Notes under the pieces: generated by a model
Told to the model about the DNA's origin: nothing
What the model saw: only the letters and a program-made list of their open reading frames with translations
Database searches by the model: none
Shown here: positions 55,400 through 64,000 of the stretch, one piece after another
Layout: the number at the start of each line of letters is the position of its first letter
How positions within the stretch are numbered: the first letter of the stretch is position 1
Position numbers and translations under genes: made by a program
NCBI RefSeq assembly: GCF_011008845.1
Contig: NZ_JAAIWM010000002.1
Location: forward strand, 682,001-746,000
Length of the DNA: 64,000 nucleotides
Direction of reading: 5' to 3'
Source of the DNA: Bacillus mesophilus
GTDB taxonomy: Bacteria > Bacillota > Bacilli > Bacillales > SA4

Positions 55400-56337
55400 T
55401 ATTTCGGAGTACATAACTCTTCTAAGTCTTTAATGACCTCATTAGCCTCTTCCCAAGAATGGACGGAAGCACCTGCTGCCAAAGGATGTCCACCACCTCT
55501 ATATTTAGCGGCTACCACATTGATGACTGGTCCTTTAGAACGAAGCCTAACTCGAATTTGATCGTCCTCTTCAACAAAGAACACCCATGTGATGATTCCT
55601 TCGATATTCCCTAATGACCCCACAAGTTGCGATGCATCTGTCGGTGTGACATCAAACTTCTCTAGTATATCCTTCGTGAGTAGCATTGTAGCTACACCGT
55701 GACTAGATAGAGTGAAGTTTTGTAAAACATACCCTGTAAGATGAGCAACATTAACTTTTGTTGTGTACAATCCCTCATATAGAGTAGGTAACTCGAACCC
55801 ATATTCCACCAGTTCTCCCGCATACTTAAATGTCCTAGTGTTGGTACTTGGAAATAAGAATCTACCTGTATCGCCAACAATACCAGCAAAAATTAATCGA
55901 GCTCCCTCTTGAGTTAACACAAGACCTTGGTTTTTACCAAACAAGTAAAATTCATAAATCATTTCACTAACAGAGCTAGCTGTTGTATCTACCCACAGAA
56001 GATCTCCATAGGAATCCTCATTTGGATGGTGGTCAATTTTTATTAATAAATTACCTAGCTTATACCTTTGATCACACACTCTTTCCTGATTGGCCGTATC
56101 ACAGACAATCACAAGTGCCTCTTCATAAACCTCATCAGGAACAATATCCATCTTATAAAGATGGCCTAATGCTTCTTCGTCCCTTCCTACAACGAATATT
56201 TCTTTCTTTGGAAAAGAAGCTCTTAAAATTTCTGCTAGTCCACACTGTGACCCGTATGCATCTGGGTCTGGTCTAACATGTCTATGAATAATAATACAAT
56301 CGTACCTCTCTATAGCAGCCAATATTTGTTCTTTCAT
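55399..56337 (-). CDS. nrnA: Bifunctional oligoribonuclease/PAP phosphatase NrnA
   Basis: 312 residues from the ATG at 56337; a GTG at 56346 is part of the AAAGGTG RBS. DHH-family motifs: HRHVRPDPDAYGSQ, VCDTANQERV, and IDHHPNED; the DHHA1 domain ends with GGGHPLAAGASV. It degrades short RNA (nanoRNA) and dephosphorylates 3',5'-pAp. It is divergent from ytpI, as in B. subtilis (YtqI). Confidence 0.97.
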   Translation of the reverse strand: MKEQILAAIERYDCIIIHRHVRPDPDAYGSQCGLAEILRASFPKKEIFVVGRDEEALGHLYKMDIVPDEVYEEALVIVCDTANQERVCDQRYKLGNLLIKIDHHPNEDSYGDLLWVDTTASSVSEMIYEFYLFGKNQGLVLTQEGARLIFAGIVGDTGRFLFPSTNTRTFKYAGELVEYGFELPTLYEGLYTTKVNVAHLTGYVLQNFTLSSHGVATMLLTKDILEKFDVTPTDASQLVGSLGNIEGIITWVFFVEEDDQIRVRLRSKGPVINVVAAKYRGGGHPLAAGASVHSWEEANEVIKDLEELCTPK

Positions 56338-56468
56338 ACCCTTCACCTTTTCAATTTATATTTATCAAAAATTCTGGTTTGACTGTACAATGTAGTCACT
56401 AATGGTGGCATTATGCCCGATTTACGATTAAAATAGTATAGGACAAGAGTTTAGTTTGGAGGAAAATT

Positions 56469-56768
56469 ATGCCCATATTAATTATTCTAATCATTATATC
56501 ATTATCCTTCTATGCTTATTTTAGGATGAAAAATTTTCGGGTAAAAGAAGTGATGCATAAAAAATGGCTGTCAGCTAAAGCAAGTATTGCATTAGGTGCC
56601 TTTATGGTATTCTTTGCGTTAAACCAAATGATCGTTGAGCCTTCTACAATTGCCATTATTATTGGAATCATATTTTTGGTAGTTGGTGGTGGAAGTATTT
56701 GGGCAGGAGTCAGAGCATATCGCTATTATCTTCCACGAGTGATTGAGGAAGCACAACTTAAAAAATAA
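56469..56768 (+). CDS. ytpI: YtpI-like membrane protein
   Basis: 99 residues with three hydrophobic segments: 1-16, about 38-56 (ASIALGAFMVFFALNQMIV) and about 60-80. The charged KNFRVKEVMHKKWLSAKA between the first two and the position match B. subtilis YtpI. The function is unknown. GGAGG precedes the ATG. Confidence 0.88.
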   Translation: MPILIILIIISLSFYAYFRMKNFRVKEVMHKKWLSAKASIALGAFMVFFALNQMIVEPSTIAIIIGIIFLVVGGGSIWAGVRAYRYYLPRVIEEAQLKK

Positions 56769-56771
56769 ATG

Positions 56772-56807
56772 TAAGCTGGTCAATTCATTTTGACCAGCTT
56801 TCTTTTT
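56772..56807 (+). terminator. Terminator of ytpI
   Basis: AAGCTGGTCAA/TTGACCAGCTT followed by TCTTTTTG on the plus strand; it lies between convergent ytpI and ytoI. Confidence 0.88.
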
Positions 56808-56852
56808 GAACTAAAATTTATTTAGGGTGTAACTTTCTTTTATAGGATCGTA

Positions 56853-58175
56853 TTATCGGTCAATCAACTGTACCATCATCATCGCTTTTCCAACGATTGT
56901 GCCTTGGTTGTAAACAGAGACATCTACCTTACCGAACTTACGACCTACTTCTAATACTTTTGGTTTTATTTCAATAATGCTCTCAATTTGAACAGGTCTT
57001 ATAAAGTAAATAGTTATATTTTCAACAACCAGATCACCTTTTTTATAAGATCGTAATACACGATTTCCGGCCTCGGTAACTAACGTGGTAAATACACCGT
57101 AGGAAATGGTTCCAATGTGATTGGTCATTTGAGGAGTAACCTCACATTGGTAAACCTCTTCCCCTTTTGCGTTAACTAATTCAATAAATTGGTTAATCAC
57201 ACTATCATCTATCGTCTGACCAACCTGTGGTTGTCTTTGAATAACCTGAAGAGCCTTTAAGACGTCCTGACGGCTAATGATGCCTTTTAGCTTATTATAC
57301 TCATCTACTACTGGAAGAACCTCGATCCCTTCCCAGATCATCATATGTGCAGCGGAGGCGACCGACGTCTTCTCACTAACACTGATTGGACTCTTCGTCA
57401 TTAGCTTTTCGATGGGTGTGGAATGCTCTGTACCTAACACATCTTTGCCTGTCACCATTCCATGTACCTTAAGCTGTTCATCCACCACTGGGAAACGACT
57501 GTGGTCTGTCCTACCATTAAGCTGATACCAATTCCCTACCGTGTCATTTACAGAAAGATACGCAGTTTCCTCTATAGGAGTTAAAATATCCTCTACAACG
57601 ACAATTTCTTTTTTTATCAGTTGGTCATAGATTGCACGGTTGATCATTGTAGCAACGGTGAACGTGTCATAGCTTGTGGAAATGATCGGAAGCTTTAATT
57701 CATCAGCTAGTTTTTTAACTTCATCATCTGTGTCAAAACCACCTGTAATTAGCACCGCTGCTCCTGCCTCAATCGCAAGCTTATGAGCATTGGTTCGGTT
57801 TCCGACAATCAAAAGATTCCCCGCCCCTGTGTACTTCATCATTGCTTCAAGCTTCATTGCTCCAATAACAAATTTATTCAAGGTTTTAAATAGGCCTTCA
57901 CGTCCACCAAGAACGGTCCCATCCACAATATTAACAACCTCTGCAAAGGTCAGCTTTTCTATATTTTCTTTGTTCTTCTTTTCGATTCTAATCGTACCTA
58001 CCCGCTCTATGGAGCTTACAAAGCCTTTATTTTCGGCTTCTTTAATAGCACGATAGGCTGTGCCTTCGCTTACATTTAATTCCTTAGCAATCTGTCTAAC
58101 AGAAATTTTGTAGCCAACCTCAAGATCATTTATGTATTGCAGAATTTGTTCATGCTTTGTAGCCAAATCATTCAC
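56853..58175 (-). CDS. ytoI: YtoI: HTH, DRTGG, CBS pair and hot-dog thioesterase-like protein
   Basis: 440 residues in four parts. N-terminal winged HTH (about 1-65, ISVRQIAKELNVSEGTAYRAIKEAE); DRTGG domain (about 70-190); two CBS motifs (about 190-315, KSPISVSEKTSVASAAHMM); and a hot-dog domain (about 320-440). It probably senses an adenine nucleotide or acyl-CoA and binds DNA, but this is inferred. The start is GTG with AAAGGTGAAGG. Confidence 0.9.
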   Translation of the reverse strand: MNDLATKHEQILQYINDLEVGYKISVRQIAKELNVSEGTAYRAIKEAENKGFVSSIERVGTIRIEKKNKENIEKLTFAEVVNIVDGTVLGGREGLFKTLNKFVIGAMKLEAMMKYTGAGNLLIVGNRTNAHKLAIEAGAAVLITGGFDTDDEVKKLADELKLPIISTSYDTFTVATMINRAIYDQLIKKEIVVVEDILTPIEETAYLSVNDTVGNWYQLNGRTDHSRFPVVDEQLKVHGMVTGKDVLGTEHSTPIEKLMTKSPISVSEKTSVASAAHMMIWEGIEVLPVVDEYNKLKGIISRQDVLKALQVIQRQPQVGQTIDDSVINQFIELVNAKGEEVYQCEVTPQMTNHIGTISYGVFTTLVTEAGNRVLRSYKKGDLVVENITIYFIRPVQIESIIEIKPKVLEVGRKFGKVDVSVYNQGTIVGKAMMMVQLIDR

Positions 58176-58239
58176 CCTTCACCTTTCAATTAAGAACAAT
58201 CACTATTAGCTCTTATTATAAAGGTGAAAGTCATTACGT

Positions 58240-58494
58240 TCAATGTTGTGAAAGATATCGACGTTCTTTTGATGAAGTTTTAAGCCTTCTGAAACCAAGC
58301 TTTCTTTGCTTCTTTTGTTTCTTAGCTGCATATAAAAAGCCTGCTAAGTTTCCGCCTATTACTAATAATGCGAGTCCAAACCAAGCAGCCGCAAAAATGC
58401 CATCTATGCCTGAAAAATGAACCGTTAATCTCGGAACTGCATAGTACATTAACACTCCACAAATTAATAGACAAAGCAGTAAACGATTTTTCAT
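58240..58494 (-). CDS. Small membrane protein of unknown function
   Basis: 84 residues from the ATG at 58494 behind GGGGGG; the longer frame upstream lacks support. There are two hydrophobic segments (about 4-20 and 34-55) and a very basic C-terminus (KKQKKQRKLGFRRLKTSSKERRYLSQ). It sits between ytoI and the ytkL-like gene. Confidence 0.7.
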   Translation of the reverse strand: MKNRLLLCLLICGVLMYYAVPRLTVHFSGIDGIFAAAWFGLALLVIGGNLAGFLYAAKKQKKQRKLGFRRLKTSSKERRYLSQH

Positions 58495-58537
58495 GTTTAT
58501 CCCCCCAAAGCTTGTTTCATTCATATGTATGCTAAAA

Positions 58538-58577
58538 AACAAAAAAAAGAAGCAAATGCGTTAACATTTGCTTCTAG
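58538..58577 (-). terminator. Terminator of the ytkL-like gene
   Basis: GAAGCAAATG/CATTTGCTTC, 10-bp stem, followed by T8 on the minus strand. Confidence 0.92.
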
Positions 58578-58617
58578 ATTTATTATGAGTATTCTAAGAA
58601 TCTACCTGAGAATTTCC

Positions 58618-59295
58618 TTATAGTTCAATTACTTCTCCAGGCTGTAAAACTTGACCCACTCCAGCATCTAGTTGTTCTACATAGGCAGCTGGGTTTTGTT
58701 CAATAACTGGAAATGTATTGTAATGAATAGGTACAACTTTCTTTGCTTGTAACCATTTAGCTGCAAGGACCGCATCCTCAGGTCCCATTGTAAAATTATC
58801 CCCAATCGGTAGGAATGCTAGATCAATATTCGCTAGCTCACCAATCAGTTTCATATCAGAAAATAACGCAGTATCTCCTGCATGGTAAATGGTCTTTCCA
58901 TCCACCGTTAATAAGATTCCACTAGGCATTCCTGTATAATACACTTGCCCATCCTCTTCATAAGCAGAACCGTGAAAGGCTTGCGTTAATTTAACTCTAC
59001 CAAAATCAAACTGATACGCACCACCTATATGCATGGGATGTACACGAAGGCCTCGTTTCCCTAATAGGCCTGCTAGCTCATTGGGTGCAATAACTAATGA
59101 ATCATTTCGTTTGGCAATAGAAATCGTATCTCCAACATGATCGTTATGACCGTGCGTTAAAAGAATAACATCTGCTTTTACTTCATCAGCCTTTAGATCC
59201 GTTAATCCATTTCCGTTAATAAACGGATCAAACAAGATTGTCTTACCATTGGTTTCAACCTTCACTACTGAATGTCCATGATAGGATACTCTCAT
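58618..59295 (-). CDS. ytkL: UPF0173 metal-dependent hydrolase (YtkL)
   Basis: 225 residues with a metallo-beta-lactamase fold. The metal motif is [11 protein letters not shown] (His48, His50, Asp52, His53), later [13 protein letters not shown] and VPIHYNTFP supply the remaining ligands. The substrate is unknown. AAGGAGATG precedes the ATG. It lies 30 bp after the spermidine-synthase-like gene and may be co-transcribed with it. Confidence 0.93.
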   Translation of the reverse strand: MRVSYHGHSVVKVETNGKTILFDPFINGNGLTDLKADEVKADVILLTHGHNDHVGDTISIAKRNDSLVIAPNELAGLLGKRGLRVHPMHIGGAYQFDFGRVKLTQAFHGSAYEEDGQVYYTGMPSGILLTVDGKTIYHAGDTALFSDMKLIGELANIDLAFLPIGDNFTMGPEDAVLAAKWLQAKKVVPIHYNTFPVIEQNPAAYVEQLDAGVGQVLQPGEVIEL

Positions 59296-59325
59296 CTAAA
59301 ACATCTCCTTCATATATAGCAATAA

Positions 59326-60876
59326 TTAATAATGACGCCAAGCTTTCTCGTATTTTTCAATAATGTGAGGATCTATAAGTGAATTAACCTCAAGCTCAAC
59401 AGGATTGCCATTTTCATCTTGAAAATCCCCATCTTCATCCTTACCAAAATGAAGAGATGCTAACAGTGTTTCCTCTGTTAAATATCTCGTTTCTACATTC
59501 AAACTAGCCTGTTCTAAATCAAATGGCTCTCTTTTAGCGAGAACAAATCCCCAGCCCCCAAAGCTTGGAATGTCTAAATGTAAGTTTTTTGTATGTAAGC
59601 CAGTCGCCTTAACAGTATGATCAATTGTCCAGTACACTTCCGGTGCAAATACTGGGCTTGTTGCTTGTATCATTAGTGCCCCACCCGGGTGCAAATGGTT
59701 TCTAAGCATTGAATAGAACTCAAGTGTATAAAGCTTATTAAGAGATTCATTATTAGGATCCGGTAAATCTACAATGATTGCATCATAAAACACGTTGGTA
59801 TGCTCCATAAATTCAAAGGCATCCTCGTTAAAAACTGTCACCTTTTGATTAGAAAAGGCATTCTGATTTAACTCAACCAAGTCTCTATTCTCTTTTGCCA
59901 ATTGAATAACAGCTGGATCTAAGTCTACGATAGTAATCGTATCAACGGAATCATACTTTAACAATTCTCTAATCGCAAGTCCATCTCCGCCACCTAATAC
60001 TAGGATATGCTGCTTATTAGCGGCAGCCATCATAGCCGGATGAATGAGCATTTCATGATATCGATATTCATCGCTCGAACTAAATTGTAACTGTCCATTT
60101 AAAAAGAGTCTTAGATCTCCTTGCTCCTTTGTTAAAATAATTCGCTGATAGTTTGTCTCTTCTGCATACACAATTGGATCGCGGTACATTTTTTGTTCAA
60201 AGGAAAAAGCAGCTTCTTCACCAAAAAATAAACCACCGACCAACGATAGCATAATGATAAATCCTGCTACTGCGTGTAGGATATGACCTTTGATTTCTTT
60301 TCGGAAATAAAATAACACCCAAAGAGCTACTGCCACATTAATAAGGGCCACAAAAAACGCAGTCTTTACCATTCCAAGCTGTGGTCGCAAAAGGTATACA
60401 AAAAGGAGACCCCCAATTAGGCCCCCGGCATAATCAGAAAAAAGAACACGAGCTGTGCTTTTATTTAAAGCAACGCCAATTTCGTTTGCTTTTCTTATTA
60501 AAATTGGAAGCTCTACACCAGTTAACGTACCAACTAAAAGTGTAATGCTATATAGGAAGAGGGCATCCGTTCCACTACTAAGGTAAGCATTAATACCAAA
60601 TAATAAAAAGGCTGAAAATCCACCAACAAGTGCGATACTATATTCGATCCATACAAAGGATAAGATAAGTTTTTTGGTAATGTACTCACTAATGGACGCC
60701 CCAATACCCATCCCGGTTAGAAATAAGGAGATCGTAAGCGTATACTGCTTTACTCCATCACCTAATATGTAGGAGCCAATTGCCCCGAACAACACTTCAA
60801 ATATGATTCCGCAAATAGATACAATTCCAGAGGCCCAATAAATCGCTTTGCTTTTTCGTATATCACTAGACTCCAT
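59326..60876 (-). CDS. Membrane-anchored spermidine-synthase-like aminopropyltransferase
   Basis: 516 residues from the ATG at 60876 behind AGGGTG. The N-terminal half (about 1-215) has seven or eight membrane helices; the C-terminal half is a spermidine synthase fold. It shows LFLNGQLQFSSSDEYRYHEM, the SAM motif VLGGGDGLAIRELL, DLDPAVIQLA, and DLPDPNNESLNKLYTLEFY in place of the usual D-S-x-DP motif, so catalysis looks intact. The substrate may not be putrescine. It follows DUF350 by 24 bp in a cluster with a lipoprotein and PspA. Confidence 0.88.
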   Translation of the reverse strand: MESSDIRKSKAIYWASGIVSICGIIFEVLFGAIGSYILGDGVKQYTLTISLFLTGMGIGASISEYITKKLILSFVWIEYSIALVGGFSAFLLFGINAYLSSGTDALFLYSITLLVGTLTGVELPILIRKANEIGVALNKSTARVLFSDYAGGLIGGLLFVYLLRPQLGMVKTAFFVALINVAVALWVLFYFRKEIKGHILHAVAGFIIMLSLVGGLFFGEEAAFSFEQKMYRDPIVYAEETNYQRIILTKEQGDLRLFLNGQLQFSSSDEYRYHEMLIHPAMMAAANKQHILVLGGGDGLAIRELLKYDSVDTITIVDLDPAVIQLAKENRDLVELNQNAFSNQKVTVFNEDAFEFMEHTNVFYDAIIVDLPDPNNESLNKLYTLEFYSMLRNHLHPGGALMIQATSPVFAPEVYWTIDHTVKATGLHTKNLHLDIPSFGGWGFVLAKREPFDLEQASLNVETRYLTEETLLASLHFGKDEDGDFQDENGNPVELEVNSLIDPHIIEKYEKAWRHY

Positions 60877-60900
60877 GGTATTCACCCTAACCTGCACTTA

Positions 60901-61296
60901 TTACGTAATTGAGGCACCTATTACAAAAGCAAGCCCAACAGATACGCAGAATGTTACAATCCCCACCGCAATATTACCTTTATGAAGTTCCTGTTCTACA
61001 GAAAATTTACGAGTCAGTAATTCAAACAATAGATACGCAACCATTTGAAGAACAATCCCAAAAATACCCCAAATTAATGTATCCGTTAGTCTTACACTAT
61101 GATAGACAGAAAACGAGAGAATCACACAAATTCCAATGATCTTTCCTCCTATTGAAAGAGCTACCGCATGATTTCCCCTCTTGATTTCATCCCAATCTTT
61201 ATATTGTCTAGTCAGTGCTTCAAACGCAACCAACCCAACTCCAACTATAATGATCGCCAAAATAAAATACATAAATGTTAAAACAAATGGTCCCAT
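60901..61296 (-). CDS. DUF350 membrane protein
   Basis: 131 residues from the ATG at 61296, 7 nt after GAGAGGAG. Four hydrophobic segments and NHAVALSIGGKIIGICVI then KGNIAVGIVTFCVSVG, the internally repeated DUF350 pattern. DUF350 proteins are often encoded with spermidine-synthase-like enzymes and PspA-type proteins; the function is unknown. It lies 15 bp after the lipoprotein gene. Confidence 0.9.
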   Translation of the reverse strand: MGPFVLTFMYFILAIIIVGVGLVAFEALTRQYKDWDEIKRGNHAVALSIGGKIIGICVILSFSVYHSVRLTDTLIWGIFGIVLQMVAYLLFELLTRKFSVEQELHKGNIAVGIVTFCVSVGLAFVIGASIT

Positions 61297-61317
61297 TTTC
61301 AAACTCCTCTCATATTG

Positions 61318-61953
61318 TTATTTTCCGGTTCCCGGTCCTCCACCTCTTACTGAAGACGAGCCTCCACGTAAAGAAGGTTGCCCGATTGGCCCTTTATAAC
61401 CAGGTCCTGTACCACCATAGCTGCCATAACAGCCACCAATTGAGTTCTGACATCTCTTCTGTTGTTTGTTTTTCCAATCATCCACATCCAACAGATCATC
61501 CAGTAACCACCATACTAATAAGCCATTAAAGAAATTGGGCTGATAGTTATCTCGGACAAATCCGTAATTGGCAATCTCGACTAAGGTAGTTTCAGTATTA
61601 TCAGGATCACGTGTTAGGGTAACAAAATACTGGTCATACACGATCACCTGCTTTTGATCCTTTACCTCTGAGACCTCAATGGGTTGGCTAACAACATGAT
61701 CTTGAATATGGCTAGAAACTAGTTCAATAGACTGTCCTTCCACGGCAAACACTCTTGAAACATCCTGTTGATTTGTACCACTTTTAACAACATCCATTAA
61801 TGGATAAGTTGCTTCTGCAAGATCCAGTGGATCATGAAACATTCCTTTTTCAAGGCTTCCACTTGTAATAGACTCTGATAATGGCATCCCTCTATCAACT
61901 CCGCAAGCTGAAAGCAACGAGAAGATGATTATGATAAAACCAATCCGTAGCAT
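61318..61953 (-). CDS. DUF4247 lipoprotein with Gly-rich tail
   Basis: 211 residues from the ATG at 61953, preceded by AGGGGGTG; the longer frame is part of the RBS. The signal sequence ends in lipobox SLLSAC-G, so lipidation on the Cys after about 17 residues is predicted. The middle (about 50-150) is the DUF4247 domain with YDQYFVTLTRDPDN. The last 45 residues are Gly/Ser/Pro-rich (SYGGTGPGYKGPIG, RGGSSSVRGGGPGTGK) with two Cys. It is exposed outside the membrane. First gene before DUF350. Confidence 0.88.
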   Translation of the reverse strand: MLRIGFIIIIFSLLSACGVDRGMPLSESITSGSLEKGMFHDPLDLAEATYPLMDVVKSGTNQQDVSRVFAVEGQSIELVSSHIQDHVVSQPIEVSEVKDQKQVIVYDQYFVTLTRDPDNTETTLVEIANYGFVRDNYQPNFFNGLLVWWLLDDLLDVDDWKNKQQKRCQNSIGGCYGSYGGTGPGYKGPIGQPSLRGGSSSVRGGGPGTGK

Positions 61954-62049
61954 ATAGATCACCCCCTATATGAGTATTAAATAACTTGGAAGAAATTCCT
62001 TCTATTTTTCAAAAATCTAGTAATATAATAGTGACATTATCTGTTTACA

Positions 62050-62092
62050 TCCAAAAAAAATAGGAAGCGCCTTTAGAAAACTAAGGCGCTAT
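62050..62092 (-). terminator. Terminator of DUF4178-pspA
   Basis: AGCGCCTT/AAGGCGCT with CTA/TAG extension, followed by ATTTTTTTT on the minus strand. It separates pspA from the lipoprotein operon. Confidence 0.9.
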
Positions 62093-62100
62093 AATTCAAC

Positions 62101-62769
62101 CTATTCTTTACCAAGCTGTTTCTTTAGTGCAGATAATTCATCATCCACCCCGTTTTTATCCAAGGCTGCAAACTCATCATCCAAGCTCCTGCTTTTTGTT
62201 GATAAATCCTCACTTGTCTCGGCTTCAGCTTCATATCTCATCACTTTTTCTTCCATTCTTTCAAAGCCTTTGCGAGAATCATCTCCACCAATACCAGACA
62301 TTACACGATTCATTTTCGTTCTAGTTTTAACAGATTCAGCACGAGCTTTTAAGGTATCCTTCTTAAGCTTCATTTCATGATATTCCCGCTTCATTTCATC
62401 TAGCTTTTCACGTAGAACATCGGCATCACTCTTCGCCCGCGTATAAGATTCCATAAAAGTTTCAGCCTGCTTGCTCTGTGACTTTTTATCTTCCAGTGCT
62501 CTTCTGGCTAAATCTTCATTCCCCGCCTCTAACGCCTTAACTGCTTGTTCTTGACGTTTGTTGACTAGTGCCTCAGCATCATCTGCCTTCTTTTTAAGCA
62601 TTTTCTCATTGGCGATCTGCTTTGCTACTGCTGCCTCTGCCTCTCTTATATCAGCTTCCATATCACGCATAAATTGATCAAGCATTTTCACTGGATCTTC
62701 TGCTTTATCTAACATCGCATTTAATTCAGAATTAACAACAGTACCCATTCTCTTAAAAAATTGAAACAT
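62101..62769 (-). CDS. pspA: PspA/IM30 family protein
   Basis: 222 residues from the ATG at 62769 with GAGGAGG. An amphipathic N-terminal helix (MFQFFKRMGTVVNSELNAML) is followed by long coiled coils with PVKMLDQFMRDMEADI, the usual PspA signature. PspA proteins polymerise on damaged membranes and limit proton leak. It starts 13 bp after the DUF4178 gene and forms an operon with it. Confidence 0.95.
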   Translation of the reverse strand: MFQFFKRMGTVVNSELNAMLDKAEDPVKMLDQFMRDMEADIREAEAAVAKQIANEKMLKKKADDAEALVNKRQEQAVKALEAGNEDLARRALEDKKSQSKQAETFMESYTRAKSDADVLREKLDEMKREYHEMKLKKDTLKARAESVKTRTKMNRVMSGIGGDDSRKGFERMEEKVMRYEAEAETSEDLSTKSRSLDDEFAALDKNGVDDELSALKKQLGKE

Positions 62770-62782
62770 ATTATTTCCTCCT

Positions 62783-63289
62783 CTAGTTAGATGCAATAAT
62801 CTTTAATTCATATTCCTCAATACTATATCCTTTGCTAACTTCTACCTCACCACCCCAAATTTCCACAGACAGAAAGGCTTCCTCTTCTTCGTCACAAAAG
62901 CCAAAGTACTTACATGTTGCTCCATTTACATTTTGGCCTCTACCTATTCCAGATACTTGGGCTACCCCATGTTCATCTAAGTAGTACGTGGTTCCTTCAA
63001 AGGTGATTTCTTTTGGTATTGGTTCAGTGAGCTTTAATTTACATTTCTCATATATACCAAGTTCTAACTCATCATCCATTTCAACACTCAACCAAATCAC
63101 ACGGTCTGATGATTGAAGCTGATATGCATGCCACGTAAAGCCATGATCAGAATAGCTTAGTTTTCCGACAACCTGATAATCCTCTAATTCGTACGTAACA
63201 ATATCCTTCATTTGTAAATTAAAGACAGTTCGTTCCTCAACAACTGGGCGTTCTTCTTTCTTTGCAAACAATTTACGAAAAAAACTCAC
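62783..63289 (-). CDS. DUF4178 domain protein
   Basis: 168 residues, soluble and beta-rich. It has VFNLQMKDIVTYELEDYQVVGKLSY and GEVEVSKGYSIEEYELKII, the DUF4178 core often found beside PspA and spermidine-synthase-like genes. The start is GTG behind GAGGTGGAG. Function unknown, probably in membrane stress. First gene of the DUF4178-pspA operon; divergent from the M24 peptidase. Confidence 0.87.
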   Translation of the reverse strand: MSFFRKLFAKKEERPVVEERTVFNLQMKDIVTYELEDYQVVGKLSYSDHGFTWHAYQLQSSDRVIWLSVEMDDELELGIYEKCKLKLTEPIPKEITFEGTTYYLDEHGVAQVSGIGRGQNVNGATCKYFGFCDEEEEAFLSVEIWGGEVEVSKGYSIEEYELKIIASN

Positions 63290-63453
63290 GACTCCACCTC
63301 AATTTTCCTCTTTTGGTTACGTCTCTCAGTAATACGAATCACTTCATAAATAGTTTCATGATTTTGTTAAATATTATAATTAAAGTTTACACTTTTTCCA
63401 AACATTGTTAAAGTTAATGTACAAAACAGCTTATAAAGGAAGTGTCATAATTA

Positions 63454-64000
63454 ATGAAACAAAGACTTGAACAATTAGTAAATTGGATGAAATCTGAAGA
63501 AGTTCCCGTTAGCATGATTACTTCAAAGGCTAATGTATTCTATTTGAGTAAGTTTTATACAGATCCACACGAACGCTTAGTAGCCTTATTTGTATTTGCT
63601 GATCATGAACCTTTCCTTATCGCACCAAATATGGAAAAAGAGCAGGTAAAGGCTGCTGGCTGGGAATACGAAATTATCGGATATTCCGACACGGACAATC
63701 CATGGGCACTTGTAAAGGAAGCAGTTGAAAAAAGAACACAGGATCTTTCAAAGCTAGCACTAGAAAAAGAGCATGTAATATATGAACGTGTAGAAAAAAT
63801 AAACGAAGCCTTCAAATCCCCGAAGCTTGTGTCAGTAGAGGATAAGTTAAACGAACTTCGCCTCATTAAGGACGAGCAGGAAATTGCACTATTAAGAGAA
63901 GCTGGAAAGCTTGCTGATTATGGGGTAGAAGTTGGAGTTCATGCAATCAAAGAAGGTAAAACCGAACTAGAAATCCTTGCAACAATTGAGTATGAGTTAA
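63454..64000 (+). CDS. M24 family aminopeptidase (Xaa-Pro type), 5' part
   Basis: 182 codons are visible before the right edge. The start ATG at 63454 has AAAGGAAG upstream. The N-terminal creatinase-like domain (about 1-125) begins MKQRLEQLVNWMKSEEVPVSM, with NVFYLSKFYTDPHERL, and the M24 domain begins near LNELRLIKDEQEIALLREAGKLADYGVE. Metal ligands lie beyond the edge. Probably a proline dipeptidase. It is the last gene in view. Confidence 0.92.
   Translation, partial: MKQRLEQLVNWMKSEEVPVSMITSKANVFYLSKFYTDPHERLVALFVFADHEPFLIAPNMEKEQVKAAGWEYEIIGYSDTDNPWALVKEAVEKRTQDLSKLALEKEHVIYERVEKINEAFKSPKLVSVEDKLNELRLIKDEQEIALLREAGKLADYGVEVGVHAIKEGKTELEILATIEYEL

Noticed and set aside
63603-63866. 87-codon minus-strand ORF inside the M24 gene
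   Set aside because: Shadow of the peptidase reading frame on the opposite strand.

Overview
The window is a low-GC Firmicutes chromosome segment from a spore-forming member of the Bacillaceae. Gene order closely follows the mutS2 to ytoI part of the Bacillus subtilis chromosome. Endospore genes are present (sspI, ytaF, ytvI, ytrH, ytrI). Almost all genes read on the minus strand. I saw no rRNA, tRNA, prophage, insertion sequence or CRISPR array. The window cuts mutS2 on the left and an M24 aminopeptidase on the right.

Layout by position. 1-4.8 kb: DNA repair and division (mutS2, polX, cvpA, zapA, rnhC). 4.9-6.1 kb: two genes that look like local insertions, a CBO0543-like membrane protein and a GNAT acetyltransferase. 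6.2-16.7 kb: translation (pheST behind a Phe T-box, a TrmH-type rRNA methylase, and infC-rpmI-rplT behind an L20 leader), mixed with sspI, an M42 peptidase, a dUTPase and small membrane proteins. 16.9-24.8 kb: thrS behind a Thr T-box, ytxC, the replication loaders dnaI and dnaB, nrdR and speD. 25-35.4 kb: gapB, the polA-mutM-ytaF-coaE repair operon, and phoPR. 35.5-39.6 kb: a MaoC-like gene and citZ-icd-mdh. 39.8-43.4 kb: ytwI, ytvI, a NERD nuclease-like protein and fxsA. 43.5-53.9 kb: pyk-pfkA, accDA, a GntR regulator, malic enzyme and dnaE. 54-58.2 kb: ytrHI, nrnA, ytpI and ytoI. 58.2-63.3 kb: an envelope cluster made of DUF4178, PspA, a DUF4247 lipoprotein, DUF350 and a membrane-anchored spermidine-synthase-like enzyme.

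The genes link into carbon-flow control. gapB carries two exact CcpN-type boxes. citZ and the MaoC-like gene carry cre-like CcpA sites. The malic enzyme-gntR-accDA cluster starts with a perfect FCD/GntR-type palindrome. SpeD would make the decarboxylated SAM that the aminopropyltransferase-like protein at 59-61 kb should use.

The least explained DNA is intergenic. Two arrays of 10-nt cores separated by unrelated 9-12-nt spacers (period 19-22 bp) lie just past terminators at 15.3 and 42.8 kb. Two unrelated repeat elements (20.5 and 31.8 kb) carry small hairpins that all show a 5-nt AGGA loop. The phoR-polA gap holds an 11-bp-phased TTAACA array, a possible -10 and a strong terminator, which together look like a PhoP-activated small RNA gene of about 55 nt.
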